DNA of 64,000 bases from Russula earlei. Lineage: Eukaryota; Basidiomycota; Agaricomycetes; Russulales; Russulaceae. Below are positions 11,581 through 22,683 of this stretch, one piece after another. A program made the position numbers and the translations under genes. The first letter of the stretch is position 1; each line of letters opens with the position of its first letter. Where the stretch lies: contig JAGFNK010000275.1 in NCBI GenBank assembly GCA_025769875.1, positions 1 to 64,000 of the forward strand. The letters run 5' to 3'. The notes below the pieces were generated by a model, which was given only the letters and a program-made list of their open reading frames with translations, had not been told where the DNA came from and searched no databases.

Positions 11581-11817
11581 CATATTGTGATTGCAGCCGT
11601 GACTGGGAACTGACTCAGTCTGCTGTGTCCACTGAAGTTGCCAAGGCATACTGTAGGGCCCAGATCCATGCATGTGGAGCGAGAGATTTTTGAAGAGGAA
11701 ATGGAAAATCTTTTTTTGAAAAAGACACTATTCAACAACATGTTCTGCATGGTCCCTCTGAATTCTCTGATACTGCTCCCACATGTCATCAGCAACTTTA
11801 TCTCACCTGATATTTGC

Positions 11818-13089
11818 TCACTCCCTCTCACACTGCGTCACAGGGCCTGTTCCAAGTTCACCAGCCAGCACTTCCTCTTCTTGTGCATCCATCTGGAGGT
11901 CAGCCACTTGGTTGTCAAAGGTGCCAATCTCCCTAGAGTCATATGCGTGAATAAGATTGTGAAGTGCTGTGAGCGCACATGGGACGCGTGCTTGAACTCC
12001 CATGTCATACTTGCGGGGTTGTGAGAGAATGTTGAAACGCCGCTTGAGAATTCCGAAAATGTGTTGTATGAGATGGCGAGCTTGGGCATGACGCAAATTG
12101 AACAGCTCCTTGGGTGTGCATGGCCTAGGACAAACGTCAGTAAGACAACTTGAAAGTAAGACAACAAAGACTCACCTTGTGCAAGCATGGCCCCATTCAG
12201 CTAGATGGTACCGCACGCCTCGATAAGGGGTGAGAAGTACATCTGACGAGGCAAAACCCGCATCACCAAGATAATACTTCCCCCTTGGGACACAAAGATC
12301 AGAATGATGTGCTGCATGAAAAAGTGTCGCGTCAGCAGTGGAACCCTCCCAACCAGTCAGCAGGTAGGTGAAACAGAGGTCGAATGAGCATCCCATGAGG
12401 CAGTTCTGCGTGAGACCTCCTATGCGGTTCCTTGCCACATCACGCTCTGCAGCAGTGGTGAAACAGTTGATATGTGTACTGTTGATAGCACCCAGCGTGT
12501 CCTTGAGAAATGGAAAGAATTTGGGGTTGCTTTGGATAAAGGGGTGAGGGGGTGAATTGGCATTGGGAAGGCGCACAAATGTGGTGTAGAAGGGAGGGCT
12601 TGAGAGAACACCTAGAATTTCTTTAAAATACCTAGCTATCCATCAGAAGACATCTGAAAGAAACCTGAGAGATACTTACTTTGAAATGGTGCGGGGTGAC
12701 CACTGAAAACGCTCTCCGACATGTGTTGATGGCAGCCCTGTGACAGCTGTATAAAGGAAGATAGCAATTTGTTCTTCGACTTGGACGTGTCGTGATGATG
12801 AGATACCAAGTCATTGGAGGATCCGCTGGAGGATGATAAATACTTTTTTATGCACCCCAAGCTCAGTCCAAATGCACTCTGGATGGCCAGTGAGTAGGTC
12901 CTCAACCTACTTAGCCCCAGTGTATGAAGATGTGTGATATGGGATATGAGGACAATAGAGGGGCGCAAGGAGCTCAAGTAATGCTTGGCAGCAAAGTAGG
13001 AGAACAGTTGACATATTTAACATGACATAGAGCCATTGGTGCTGTTGGCGTCGCCATTGTACCCATTGCTGATGAGGGTTATCAGGCAT
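11818..13089 (-). pseudogene. HARBI1-like DDE transposase
   Basis: Read on the minus strand from an ATG at 13089. The N-terminal part contains ELGVHKKVF, then VEEQIAIFLYTAVTGL and HVGERFQWSPRTISK, typical of the HTH region of Harbinger transposases. Exon 2 holds GAINSTHI, where the first catalytic Asp is expected, then GGLTQN, LLTGWEGSTAD, YYLGDAGF and PYRGVRYHLAEW. Exon 3 holds RHAQARHLIQHIFGILKRRF. Two short introns with GT...AG ends and consistent phase are visible at 12632-12679 and 12125-12175. Lesions are TAG at 12907-12909, TGA at 12811-12813, the first catalytic Asp changed to Asn, and the catalytic Glu of the last motif changed to Gln. The superfamily assignment is firm; activity is excluded. 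Confidence 0.92.
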
Positions 13090-13223
13090 CTTGAGCGAGG
13101 GAGGGGACAATAATGGGGACAAAGCATGCAACTTTATTTATTTTTGGCACATCACATGTAATTTCACATATGTGAAATATTTATTTGGACACAAATACAT
13201 GACACAACAACACAAATCATCGC

Positions 13224-14420
13224 TTACGCTTGCTTCACTTTCTTCACCAGATTACATATGTATCCACATGCAAACTCACGTGATGCCTCCACGGATATGA
13301 GCGCGAGGTAGCCATCCACCTCTCCGATGCCGCAATTGGCAAACAGGGATAATGCTGGGACAATATCATCAGTTGGCAACCAACAACCATTTGTGATATC
13401 CTTGATATCACTGGCAAGGCATTGGACTGCCAGTGTCCGACATGCATACTTGGGAAGTGCTAAAAATCCAGGTATGGTATCACCTGTGAGTGCGGGTGCA
13501 GGTGCAGGTGTGGGTGCGGGTGCGGGTGCGGGTGTGGGTGCGAGTGTGGGTGTGAGTGCAGGTGCGAATTCAGGCATGGGTGGGGAGAGACCAAGAGAAT
13601 GGACAGTTGAGTCGAAGACATCAACAACTCTGTTCATGACCGCTGTAACACCCATGACAGCAGACACCATGGTGTCACCCTTCTGTATTTTAGCTGAAGA
13701 TGTTTCAGACATCAGGATATCATCAATGCGAGGTGATTTACGCTTGTTGGTTACAAAGTTGAATGAGGTATTTGCGAAGTTGAATGAGGTATCTGATGGT
13801 GAAGTCGATGCCCTCCTGCTGCCGCTGACTTGAGACAAATCGGGGGTCAGGTGAGCAGGAGTAGGTGGCTGGGATAGAGCATGCTCAGCACGAGGTGTTG
13901 GCTGCGAAGCCCAGTACGCATGTTTGCCTTTAGTTTTTGTTCCTACAAGAGATTCCATGGCCTTGCAATGTGGCCAGCCCTTGTGGTGGAACTTCTTGAC
14001 CACCGGTTTGTCCTACTAAAGTAAGATATTGTTGACAAATCAGGAGTTACAGACACACCGCGACCAGCTCATCATACACTGCCTGATTTTGATTTTCTGC
14101 TGATATGTCCATTCCTGTCACATCATCCCAAACCATGCCAGACTTATTTTGATCGCTGAAATGGTGTCCCAGTCGGTCTTCATCTAGTTGAATGGTGTCA
14201 GTGTTGAGGTGTAGTGAAAAGAGTAAACGCGTACCCTTTGCCACTTCATCTTGCACAAGCTCAGAGTTTTGAAGCCACCCTTCTTGCAAAGGGGCCTAAT
14301 TTGACTGGCTGCCTAATTGAAGACTTGATCCTTGAACATAGCGTTGGACGTCATTTGGTCCTTGTGCTCCAAGAGGAAGTTTAAGAACTTGGCTTCCTCC
14401 TCAGTCGTCCATCTTGCCTT
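13224..14420 (-). pseudogene. Harbinger SANT/Myb-like DNA-binding ORF2
   Basis: Near 14408 the minus strand reads ARWTTEEEAKFLNFLLEHK and, after a TAG stop, GGFKTLSLCKMKW, the two halves of a SANT/Myb-like domain. SGMVWDDVTGMDI and VVKKFHHKGWPH follow after frame changes. An open frame of 259 codons (13224-14003) carries the C-terminal part, including a Pro/Ala/Thr-rich segment encoded by a 6-bp minisatellite at about 13494-13565. In this superfamily the partner protein binds the TIRs and brings in the transposase. It is broken by one stop and at least one frameshift in the N-terminal half. Confidence 0.85.
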
Positions 14421-14578
14421 GATATCTCCTCAGGTTTCCTCTGCAGAGGAATCAGAGCTTCTTGATGAGTGGGTCTGCATGGGAGGTGATGATCAGGATC
14501 AGGAAAATAAAGTGTGGGGCAACGCCAAAGTGAAGGTGAAAAAGGTACTAACAAAGGGCTTACACATGTGCAATCACA

Positions 14579-14766
14579 CACAAATACGTGAATACACGAA
14601 TATGCAAATCACAAGCAAATAAAAACTCATATTAAAAAAAAACCTATTAGTTTATCATATATGCCATGTCACTTATATCACACTGGTCACACCAGTCACT
14701 CCCGGAAAATCTCGAAATTCAAGTTCAAGTTCAAAGTTCAAGAATTCTCGGTTGGTATCATGGGCC
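14579..14766 (-). repeat. Harbinger right TIR
   Basis: Inverted match to 11392-11580, ending tgggcc at 14766, followed by the TSD TTA. Confidence 0.93.
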
Positions 14767-15403
14767 TTATCCATTCCTATCCATTGTGTATGGACATTCT
14801 CCACACTGACTTTCCTAAAATGGTAGAATCGATAAGATTAGATCAGATGAGTAAAAGTGCATGAGCAGGTGAGTGAGAGGCTTGCTCACCCTCACTGTGA
14901 GATGGAACTGGCACACCATGAGTTCATGGTTGCAGGATTTTTCATGGCTATTGAGTGAAGACCCAATCACTGTGGCCCTTGGGTGTCTCAACTGTGGTGC
15001 TGGTAGTGTTGTCAGTGTTTGCAGAAAAGAAAGAAAAGGGGTAGAAAATAAAAAATGCATTGGTGTTGTGCACATGTAGTGAGCCTATCTGGGGTGTGCT
15101 AAGTTTGTGTGACTTGATCTGAGGGTGGGTAGCAGGGGAAGGGAGCAGGGGAGAGCAAGGTTGCACCCCAGAAATGCATCACATGCACAAAAGAGAGAGT
15201 GTGTGCGTGTTCTTGAAGGAATAGTTCACAGGCAGACAATAATGTATAATGCAGAGGCAAAAGTTGACCTCCTTTTCATTTGAGACAGTAGCTACTGGGC
15301 ATTAGATACTACAAACTACAGGGATCCTACTCCTCTGACTAAGGGTCTGCAAGTGTGGGATGGAGCAGCAATGACAAATGGGCGAGACGCTATGGGCAGC
15401 TAG

Positions 15404-16367
15404 TGTCAAGACTCACTGTTGAACAATCCAGTTCAAGAGCGAGGGAGGAGTTCAAAGACAAGTCGGTAAACATCTAGTACTGTGTGCACGAGGAGTAGAG
15501 TCCAGAGCAGTGCTAGGTACCAAAGGGGTACAGTCACTGGTAGTATCAAGAAGTTATGCAGGGAAGAGGCCAGGGTGATCACAAGGGGATGGTCCTTAAA
15601 GGAGTATCCCAGGAATAGAGAGTGCCATAAACAAATGGACAGTCTGAAGACTGTCCGCTACTTTATTGAGTGCTTATATACTACAGGAGAACTGCTAAAT
15701 AGGGAACAAGTCATAACCTTGTTATCAAGCACAATAGCTGGATGAGTAAGAGGTCGGAGGATGCTTACTGAGCATGCTCGGTCATGCTCAGTAAGCTGCT
15801 GAGTAAGGAGGTTCTTGTTGATGAGTAAGAGCTGTTACTATCCACGTGTTCACTGTCCTAGTACACATGTGAAGCACCTGATTCATTTACTGTTAGTTAG
15901 TTTAGGGCCGGTCATTTGAGGACTTGTAGTTTGGTGTGGGAATTAGAGTTGCCTATAAGGCCCCTAATATAGTTCTATTAGGGTCCTTAGGGTCGACCCT
16001 AACACTTATATTAAGGTCCTTAGTATTGCTCTATAGTCTGTTCTATGGTTATTAGAGTTAGTCTAATAACGCATTGTAGGCTCATTAGTATCTTGTTAGT
16101 GTCTCTTGTAGAGCACTTAGAGTCGTCACAAGGGGTCCCTAGAGAGGCCATAATACTGTCCTCTATTGCTAAAAGGGTTGCCACTATGTGGGGCTTGCTG
16201 TATGTTGATTGTGCTGAGAATCGTTCGCGCGACAATGCGTGCGCGATATTGTGGACACCTCTACTCACCCCTTTTGTCCGTGTGAACAGGGTGACACCAT
16301 AGGGACTGGGTTTCCTCTAATAAGGAAGGGTCCTTCAAGGGCCCTCTCTGGAGAATGGTTCATGACA
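15404..16367 (-). repeat. L1 solo LTR (964 bp), TSD GCTAG
   Basis: On the minus strand it starts TGTCATGAACC and ends GTCTTGACA. It is flanked by GCTAG at 15399-15403 and 16368-16372. The matching empty site is in the duplicate block near 50859-50866 (gggcaactaggcctc), so the insertion and its TSD are confirmed within the window. Confidence 0.95.
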
Positions 16368-17729
16368 GCTAGGCCTCAGGTCAAGTGGCAATGATGATGC
16401 GAATGTGTCATCCAAGTCCATGCATAGGTGCATGGCAGGGGCTAGGACAATGCTTGAGAGACAATGACAAAAGGGGAAAGAGTGGGATGGAAAGGAGTTG
16501 ATGATGGGTGAGAGCAATATGATGAAAAGGTGGGGAACTTGAGGCAGACAAAGTCACTAGTGGCACAGGAGATGGATGTGGATGGGGGAGCATGAGGTGT
16601 GGGCAACCAGGTGATGTCAGAGCTGATCAGGTTGAGCCACTTTCATTGTTCCTGGGTGCAGAGTGGGGAATGTGGTGGTAATGTCAAGGAATTGGCATGA
16701 GAGGGAAGGAGAATAGGAAAGGAAAAGCACCCATTGCATTTGGCCCTCTGGGGTCTTGACTGTGATGCTGGCAGTACTTGTATTCCACAGCCTGGGTGTT
16801 GTTGCATTTTGCAGTAAAGGGTGGATGACAAATGCACTGCTGCCATGTGGGATGAGACAACAAGCTGTTGACCCATGTTTTGCAACAATATCTCACTTGA
16901 AAATGAAAAAAAAAAAAAGAAAAATGCACAGACACAGCTCAACCCATAAAATTGTGCATGCAGGAAAACACATGTTTCTTGCCATTCAAGTATTGAGTGT
17001 GGGGATTGTACCATTGCGTGTGGAGGGAGCTTGGAGCACTTGAGGAAAGGGTGGAGAATATGAGAGAGAGCTCACAAAATGAAAAGGACAAATGCACCTG
17101 GTCACTCTGACATGCAAATATTGCACAATCAGGAGAGAAAGCAATGAAAATAATAAAAATAGACAGAGAAAAAAAATGCAGAGCTGAATGCATGGAAATT
17201 GTGCATGCAGGAAAAAAAAACATGTTGCATGTGACCAGGAATATGTGGATTACAGAGAAGCCCAAAGGTAAGAAAACAAAAGGAAAAATGAAAGAAAAAT
17301 GCACCCACATGTGGAGAAGAAAAGGCCAGTGATCTTTGAAGGATTTGGAGGCAGGAATAATAGCCCTTCATGGGCCTGTGAATGTGCACATGGTTTCTCC
17401 CTTTTGATGCATGTAATGTGCTTTCTTGGTCTGTGGCCTTTTGTCATTGTTGGCCCTGCCTGACTTGGCCAGATTGATGGTTTCAACATCAACATGGGTC
17501 ACATTGCTTGAACAAAGAGGTTACCAACCTCCAGAAGCCAGGCTTGCTGCATTTAACAGGAGGAAAGTTTTCATCTGTTGTGTTCTGAAAGTCCATGTTG
17601 TAGTTTCAAAGAGGTTTATTAAAATCTTTATTCTCACACTCAACATGGTACATAAGATTTGTAAGATTTCCTTTTATGGAAATGTGAGTTTGGGGGGAGA
17701 GGTAGGTCAGTTACTTAACATGCTTATTA

Positions 17730-17876
17730 GGGGGCATTCAAAGTAGTCACTTCTTGGCCACTTTTTTTGTTACTTATTTGTCACTTATTTGTGTTTTACT
17801 GCCAAATCAGCAATAAGTAAATGTAATAAGTAACAAATAAGAGACAAACAAGTACTACTTTGAAATCCCTCCTCCC
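17730..17876. repeat. MITE-like inverted-repeat element, copy 1
   Basis: Left end GGGGGCATTCAAAGTAG and right end the inverse of GGRGGGATTTCAAAGTAG. The inner part is also self-complementary (ttgttacttatttg / aaataagtaacaa). The same element is at 52127-52268 in the duplicate block. No TSD could be read. Confidence 0.55.
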
Positions 17877-17890
17877 AAGAATTCAACAAT

Positions 17891-18173
17891 TGTCATGAAC
17901 CATTTCCCAGAGAGGGCCCTTGAAGGACCCTTCCATATTAGAGGAAAGAGGTGCCCTATGGTGCCACCATATTCACATGGCCAAAAGGGGTGGGCAGAGG
18001 TGTCCACAATATTGCATGTGCATTGTTGTGTGATTGATTCTAGGCACAATCAACATACAGCAAGCCCTACTTATTGGCAACCTATCTAGCAGTAAAGGAC
18101 AACATTGGAGGCCTTCTAAAGACCCCTTAGGATGACCCTAAAGTCCTTATATTGGATGCTAATGGAGATACTA
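17891..18173 (+). repeat. L1 LTR, 5' part, truncated by copia remnant
   Basis: Starts TGTCATGAACCATTTCCC and follows the L1 consensus to about 18173, where a copia LTR begins. CpG sites of the other copies are mostly TpG or CpA here, so it is an old copy. Confidence 0.8.
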
Positions 18174-18481
18174 TGTTGTGCAGCATAGAGCGCAGCTAAC
18201 AGGCTAAGCAACCCACCTTAGAGGTTGTGCTAAGTGCTCAAGTGATATTGAGGTGTAGAGCAATGTGTATACTCATCTACATGTATGGTATTTATACCTC
18301 TATGACCCAGGGCTGTTTCTAAGTCCAAAAAAGGTGACTACAGGTGTCCACTATATCACGCACTCAGTGACATGTGATGTGGAGATGTTCTAGATGCAGC
18401 ATAAGGCTGCATCTTGTGATATATAGTGTAGTATGTGTAACCCTAGTCCCATATGTGTATATACTAAAGTTCTATCTAACA
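18174..18481 (-). repeat. Copia 3' LTR (308 bp)
   Basis: On the minus strand it starts TGTTAGATAG and ends GCTGCACAACA. It lies directly downstream, in minus orientation, of an RNase H relic of the same strand, as expected for the 3' LTR of a copia element. Confidence 0.7.
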
Positions 18482-18489
18482 TGTAATAT

Positions 18490-18860
18490 CTATGCAGATC
18501 TAGAACCTTGTATGAAGGTTTTTGCTTTCTTTGATCCATTTGGGTTCTGGTTCAACAGGTTCTTGATTTACATGTTGGCTGGGTTATTAGCCCCTTCAAT
18601 AAAGAATAGCTCCACCTGTTTATTTTGTATGACTTCATATTGAGCCTTGGTTATCACTGGACAGTGGGATAGGAGCAAGATGGATGCCAAGTTCTGTTAG
18701 TAAGGACTTGATTCAAACTAATTGTCTGCTCATGTCAGAGAGCGACATGTACTCAGCTTCAGTGGAGAAGAGCATGACTGTTTTAGGTGCTTGTGAGTTC
18801 CACAAAAATATTGCTCCGGCCAGGTTCACCATACTGTCACTGACCCACCAACCATGCAGC
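18490..18860 (-). pseudogene. Copia RNase H relic
   Basis: Minus-strand translation gives AIFLWNSQAPKTV, FSTEAEYMSLSDMSRQLV, LLTELGI and VELFFIEGANNPANM. These follow the copia RNase H C-terminal region up to the end of Pol. Several frame stops are present. Only the 3' end of the element survives. Confidence 0.8.
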
Positions 18861-19278
18861 TTACTTAAGGTACCTAGCAATTGGTCAGTCACACATAGTC
18901 ACAAGACATGTAATGAAAACCTTGAAGTGCTGTTTGAACCTTACATTGTTGATGAGACAGGTAAAAACACTGCAATTGGAGGTTTGGGGGGGGGGGGGGG
19001 CAAGGAAAAAAGACAATGTAATATTGTGTGCATACAGGAATTAACTAAACACTTGATGAACAAGGTCCAGGACGACCAACACACCACCCACCCAGCCCTG
19101 CCCATCATGCCCTGCTTGATCTCAAAGATCATCTCCCTTGAAGGATGACGCACACTTGTCAAGCACAAAAAATCCCTCCACACTGAAAGATGCCTGTTGT
19201 CGTGCAAGGCAGACCTTCATGGCTGTATCAATGCTGTGGTCCTAGCTGTGCTGTCTCTGTGAGAAAGGGGTAAGAAAA
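18861..19278. other. Unassigned spacer with poly-G run
   Basis: No gene recognised. A run of 15 G lies at 18986-19000. The first 60 bases share a word with 41050-41080 in the opposite orientation (see findings). Confidence 0.5.
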
Positions 19279-20004
19279 GTGAGCACAGAAAAAAACTTGA
19301 ACGAAATGTGCACAGAGTGCCATCATTGTGGTGGAGGTCATGACCATCGTGTTGTGATTGGGAGTGGGGACCTGCACCAGCTTGTGTGCCGCATCGACTC
19401 CCAGCTGCCCTCGCCCACCTCCTCCTTGTCAGTGGCCATGCAGAACAAAAATGGGTCATTGGGGGACAGTGATGCTGTGGGCATGCAAGTCTCCTGGTCC
19501 AACGGCATACTGGACATTGTTGTTGTGCTTGGGGAAGGGGCAAGCGGCATGGTGGAGGCAATGCGGGACAAGCAGATGAGCCGCTGGTTTGTGCGCAAGA
19601 TGACCATAATGCATGAGGGCCCACTGAAGCAGCTCATGCGCAAGCTTGCATTCCTCTCCAGCCTCAGGCACACAAACATGGTCTGTTTTTACAGCATGTA
19701 CATGTCACCATCAAACAGCAAGGTCAAGCTGATGATGGAGCTGTGTGAGGGAAAGAGCCTGGCCACTGTCAGGGAGCAGATCTGATGGAGGAAGGGCCAC
19801 ATGGGAGAGAAGGTCGCATGAGTGTTGGCGGAGGAAGTGTGTGGCCTGGCCTACTTGCACTTTAAGAAGGTCATCCGTTGGGACATCAAGCCATTAACAT
19901 CTTCCTCTTGCGACAGGGCACAGTCAAGCTTTGTGATTTTGGTGTTTCCAGTGAGCTCATTGGCTCTCACACAGGCACCTTCATGGGGACAACAAAGTAC
20001 ATGA
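19279..20004 (+). pseudogene. MAP kinase kinase (STE7-type) pseudogene fragment
   Basis: The open frame 19279-19785 contains a glycine loop LGEGASGMVEA, then LRHTNMVCFYSMY and LMMELCEGKSL of the N-lobe and hinge. After a TGA at 19783 and frame changes, the catalytic-loop region reads VIRWDIKP and then LRQGTVKLCDFGVSSEL and TFMGTTKYM. The DFGVS motif and the GT-YM activation segment point to the MAPKK group. The HRD arginine is kept but the histidine is changed (RWD context), and homology stops abruptly at about 20004. No intron is seen where one might be expected, so a processed copy or a fragment carried by a transposon is possible. Confidence 0.8.
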
Positions 20005-20440
20005 TGTTAGTGCTTTCAGGTCAGGTCACATTGACTGCAAAAAACTGCTTGACTGAACCTGACCTGACTGATCATGAGTGAACTTTCAGTCAAGGTCAAA
20101 CTGGATTGTAGAATGTCCAGTCACAGTCACATCAACTTTCAAGACTGATAAAAACTGGTTAAGACTAGTCAAGACTGGTCAAGACTGGTGTGCCTGGTGT
20201 GCCTGGGATTTCTGTCAAGATTTCATGGGTTTGAAGATTATGGTCATAACTAGTCATAAGTAAAGCATGACTGGGAACATGTGTGTGAGATTGTAATGCT
20301 GGTTACCTGACCCTGTACCTAGTGAGTACCCAAGGGAGCATAAAAATTGTCTATGCTGCACACAGAAAAAAAAAATGCACATCTCAATGCATGAAAATTG
20401 TGCACACAGGAAAAGATGCATTGCCATCAGGGGTTCAGAC
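20005..20440. repeat. actggtcaag-type minisatellite-like stretch
   Basis: Variants of actggtcaaga, cctgacctgac and tcaagactgg recur between 20015 and 20200. A similar island is at 40460-40700. No gene seen. Confidence 0.55.
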
Positions 20441-21939
20441 CTTACACCTCCCGGGGGCTTGAAATTTTGAGCATCCCCAGTCAAACCTTCTTGACTGAGC
20501 TTCGGCCTTGTGCATGTGGTCTTGTCATCTCGTTGTAGAAGGGGGATGATGGGTGCTGAGGTGTTGTTGCATGTTGAACGTGGGTGCAGTGTGGCGAAGC
20601 AGGGGGCATGGTGTGCTTGCAGCATGTTGAATGTGTCATCGCACCTCATGGTGTTGCTGCTGAGATCTGCACTGCCCAGAGTCTCAGGTGTGTTGTGATG
20701 TGATCACAACTCAGATGTGCTGATGCGTTGGATCACCTGGACCGGGCATCACCGGCTCAGCTCATACGCTGCAGCACGCGTTAGTTACATTGATAGAGTG
20801 ATTTAGGACAATCGGTAGCTACTTACAACTGATCCTCGGACTTACTTAGTGATCCGTGATGGTAGTTAACTGTACTGCATCTAGTGGTGGTCTCAGGTAC
20901 TTAAGAACGCCACAAAGTACGTAGATCACTTCAGTTTTGTGTCAACCAAACTGAAGTGAGTATTTACACTGTGACATCTTATCTCACAGTACTGATGACG
21001 CGTTGTAGCTATTGTCTGATAGGTACATTATTTACTTCAGTTTTGTGTCAACCAAACTGAACTATTGTCTGATAGATCTGCCTGCGATCTTATCATCTGC
21101 TGCTATCGAATCACACATACTGCATCTATTTTCAACTGTTGCCAAGCGTTGGCCATATTGGTGCTGTTGCTGCTGCTGTTGAAACAGAGGTGATGGTGGC
21201 AGCAAGAGTGAGGGCAGTGGTGAGAGAGGGTGGAGGCATGGAAAGGCATGGGCATGGGGGCATGACTTGCGCATTGCTCATGCTGTTGTCTTGTGGGCAC
21301 AGCGATGAGGACTTTGCCACTGCAGGTGGTGGCAGCATGCATGGATGTGATGGAAGGGGAGGCAAGGTGCAGCATGGTGCTTGCGTCGGCAGTGTCTCCT
21401 GTAGCAACATCGTGGTGGCGGGGTCCAATTATTCTGCAGGACAGCATTGTGGCATCTGCTTCTCTGAGGTGGCGGTGTGTGTGCTCTTCATTTTCTGGTT
21501 ATCTGTGCGTTCTTTCTTGGCAGCGTAATGGCTAGAGATAGAAGTGTGAGAGCAGCATGGTCAGAAAGCAGAGTGGTGGCTGGGACTAGGCCCAGAACAG
21601 CAGCGGATGAGGCTGAGGGTGTGGTGGTGACAGCTGGCTGTGCTGGCGATATGGTGGATGTGACTGAGGAAGCTGAAGCTGAAGTGGTGGAGGACGAGAC
21701 TGAAATGGAGATGGGAGATGAAGAGGTGGTGGCTGGATGAGTTGGGCCTGAGGTGGCAGGCATAGACATGATGGCAGGAGTGGGTGATGTGGAGACTGGT
21801 GAGGAGAGCATGGGAGTGGATGACGCTGAGACAGTGGCTGGCCAGACAGAGATGGTGGCATGGGATGGAGCTGCAATAGGTGGAACATGTACGGTGACAA
21901 TGGAGACAGCTGGCAATGAGACTATTGAGGCGGCGATGG
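20441..21939 (-). mobile_element. W element internal region, CpG-depleted copy
   Basis: Begins with the W purine tract and LTR edge (ccttacacctcccggggg) and follows 45405-46800 base for base, but nearly every CpG of that copy is TpG or CpA here. It is interrupted by the C1 solo LTR (20658-21137) and by C2 at 21940. Open frames inside it are low-complexity shadows. It is the oldest visible layer of the nest. Confidence 0.85.
20658..21137 (+). repeat. C1 solo LTR (480 bp), TSD GTTGC
   Basis: Same length as the C1 3' LTR and about 97 percent identical by eye. The terminal TG is followed by C instead of T, and the last base is T instead of A. It is flanked by GTTGC at 20653-20657 and 21138-21142. 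The empty site is the W copy near 45610 (ggtgttgccaagcg). Confidence 0.95.
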
Positions 21940-22430
21940 TGTTGAGATTACCACTGCTTTGGGCAGTCTGATGTAATCACAGCCCAGTCGTGTTAATGCA
22001 TCGGCTCCCATGGACCAGGCACTCCCAGCTCACGCGCGTCACTCACATGTCGGATCAGCCCAGACCGGCTCAGCTCAGATGCTGCAGCCTGCATATGTTA
22101 CAATGATAAGTTAATTGATGACAATCGGTAGCTACTAATGACTGATCCTTTATAATACAAGTTGGTAGTTATGATTACTTTGCTTAGAGACGCTTTCGTG
22201 TATTTAAGAGGCACTCAATTAGCTAGATCGCTTCAGTCTTGTCTTACACAATACTGAAGTGAGTACTTACTGTTTCTTATCTTATCTATCGCATCTAATC
22301 ACGCGTTGTAGATATCTTTTGATAGGTATTACTGAATTACAGTCTTGTCTTACACAATACTGAAATATCTTTTGATAGATCTTAAGGATCTTATCTCTAT
22401 TATCATAACCTGTCCCCATCTGCTTCAACA
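21940..22430 (+). repeat. C2 5' LTR (491 bp)
   Basis: Starts TGTTGAGATTACC, ends GCTTCAACA. It contains two cagtcttgtcttacacaata blocks able to form hairpins, analogous to the paired hairpins of C1. The primer site ggttatgggccct follows at 22431. Confidence 0.95.
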
Positions 22431-22683
22431 GGTTATGGGCCCTGACCATGTCTAATTCCAAAGTCGAAGATTCACACACAAGCTCATCATTTTTTCTCAA
22501 TATACATCTCCCTTATTCAACTGCCTCTGTTAATCAGACGACACCCTACTCCCTTGGTCCCTGGAGCCGAAGGATTGATGCACACGCTATCACACGTCAG
22601 GGGTACTGATTTATCTTCATTGATCTGGCAACAACCGCTCCATTAGCTGGGATTGGCAATTCACATTTACCTAACTTTTACCC

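Larger units (their letters stand above)
11392..14766 (-). mobile_element. PIF/Harbinger DNA transposon (3375 bp), TSD TTA
   Basis: Both ends begin GGCCCATGATACCAACC as inverted repeats, and the element is flanked by TTA at 11389-11391 and 14767-14769, the 3-bp target typical of PIF/Harbinger. TIRs run about 190 bp with over 90 percent identity by eye. Inside are the two expected genes, a DDE transposase and a SANT/Myb-like DNA-binding protein, both on the minus strand. All three catalytic positions or their context are damaged, so it is not autonomous now. Confidence 0.95.
14781..17880 (+). repeat. Duplicated block, copy 1 (other copy 50251-52280)
   Basis: Apart from the solo L1 LTR at 15404-16367, this segment is collinear with 50251-52280 and about 90 percent identical by eye. 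Differences are mostly C/T and G/A. It contains the start of an old W-family LTR on the minus strand (TGTAGTGAGCC at 15075) and the related gcagagtgggga block near 16660. It also carries A-rich stretches and a dispersed motif ttgtgcatgcagg (about 16950 and 17200). The left edge was replaced by the Harbinger insertion. No gene seen. Confidence 0.85.

Noticed and set aside
13494..13565. CRISPR-like short repeats
   Set aside because: A 6-bp coding minisatellite without spacers, in a eukaryotic transposon.
13327..13833. 168-codon plus-strand frame opposite Harbinger ORF2
   Set aside because: Antisense shadow caused by the GGTGCG-type minisatellite; the minus strand carries the recognisable protein.
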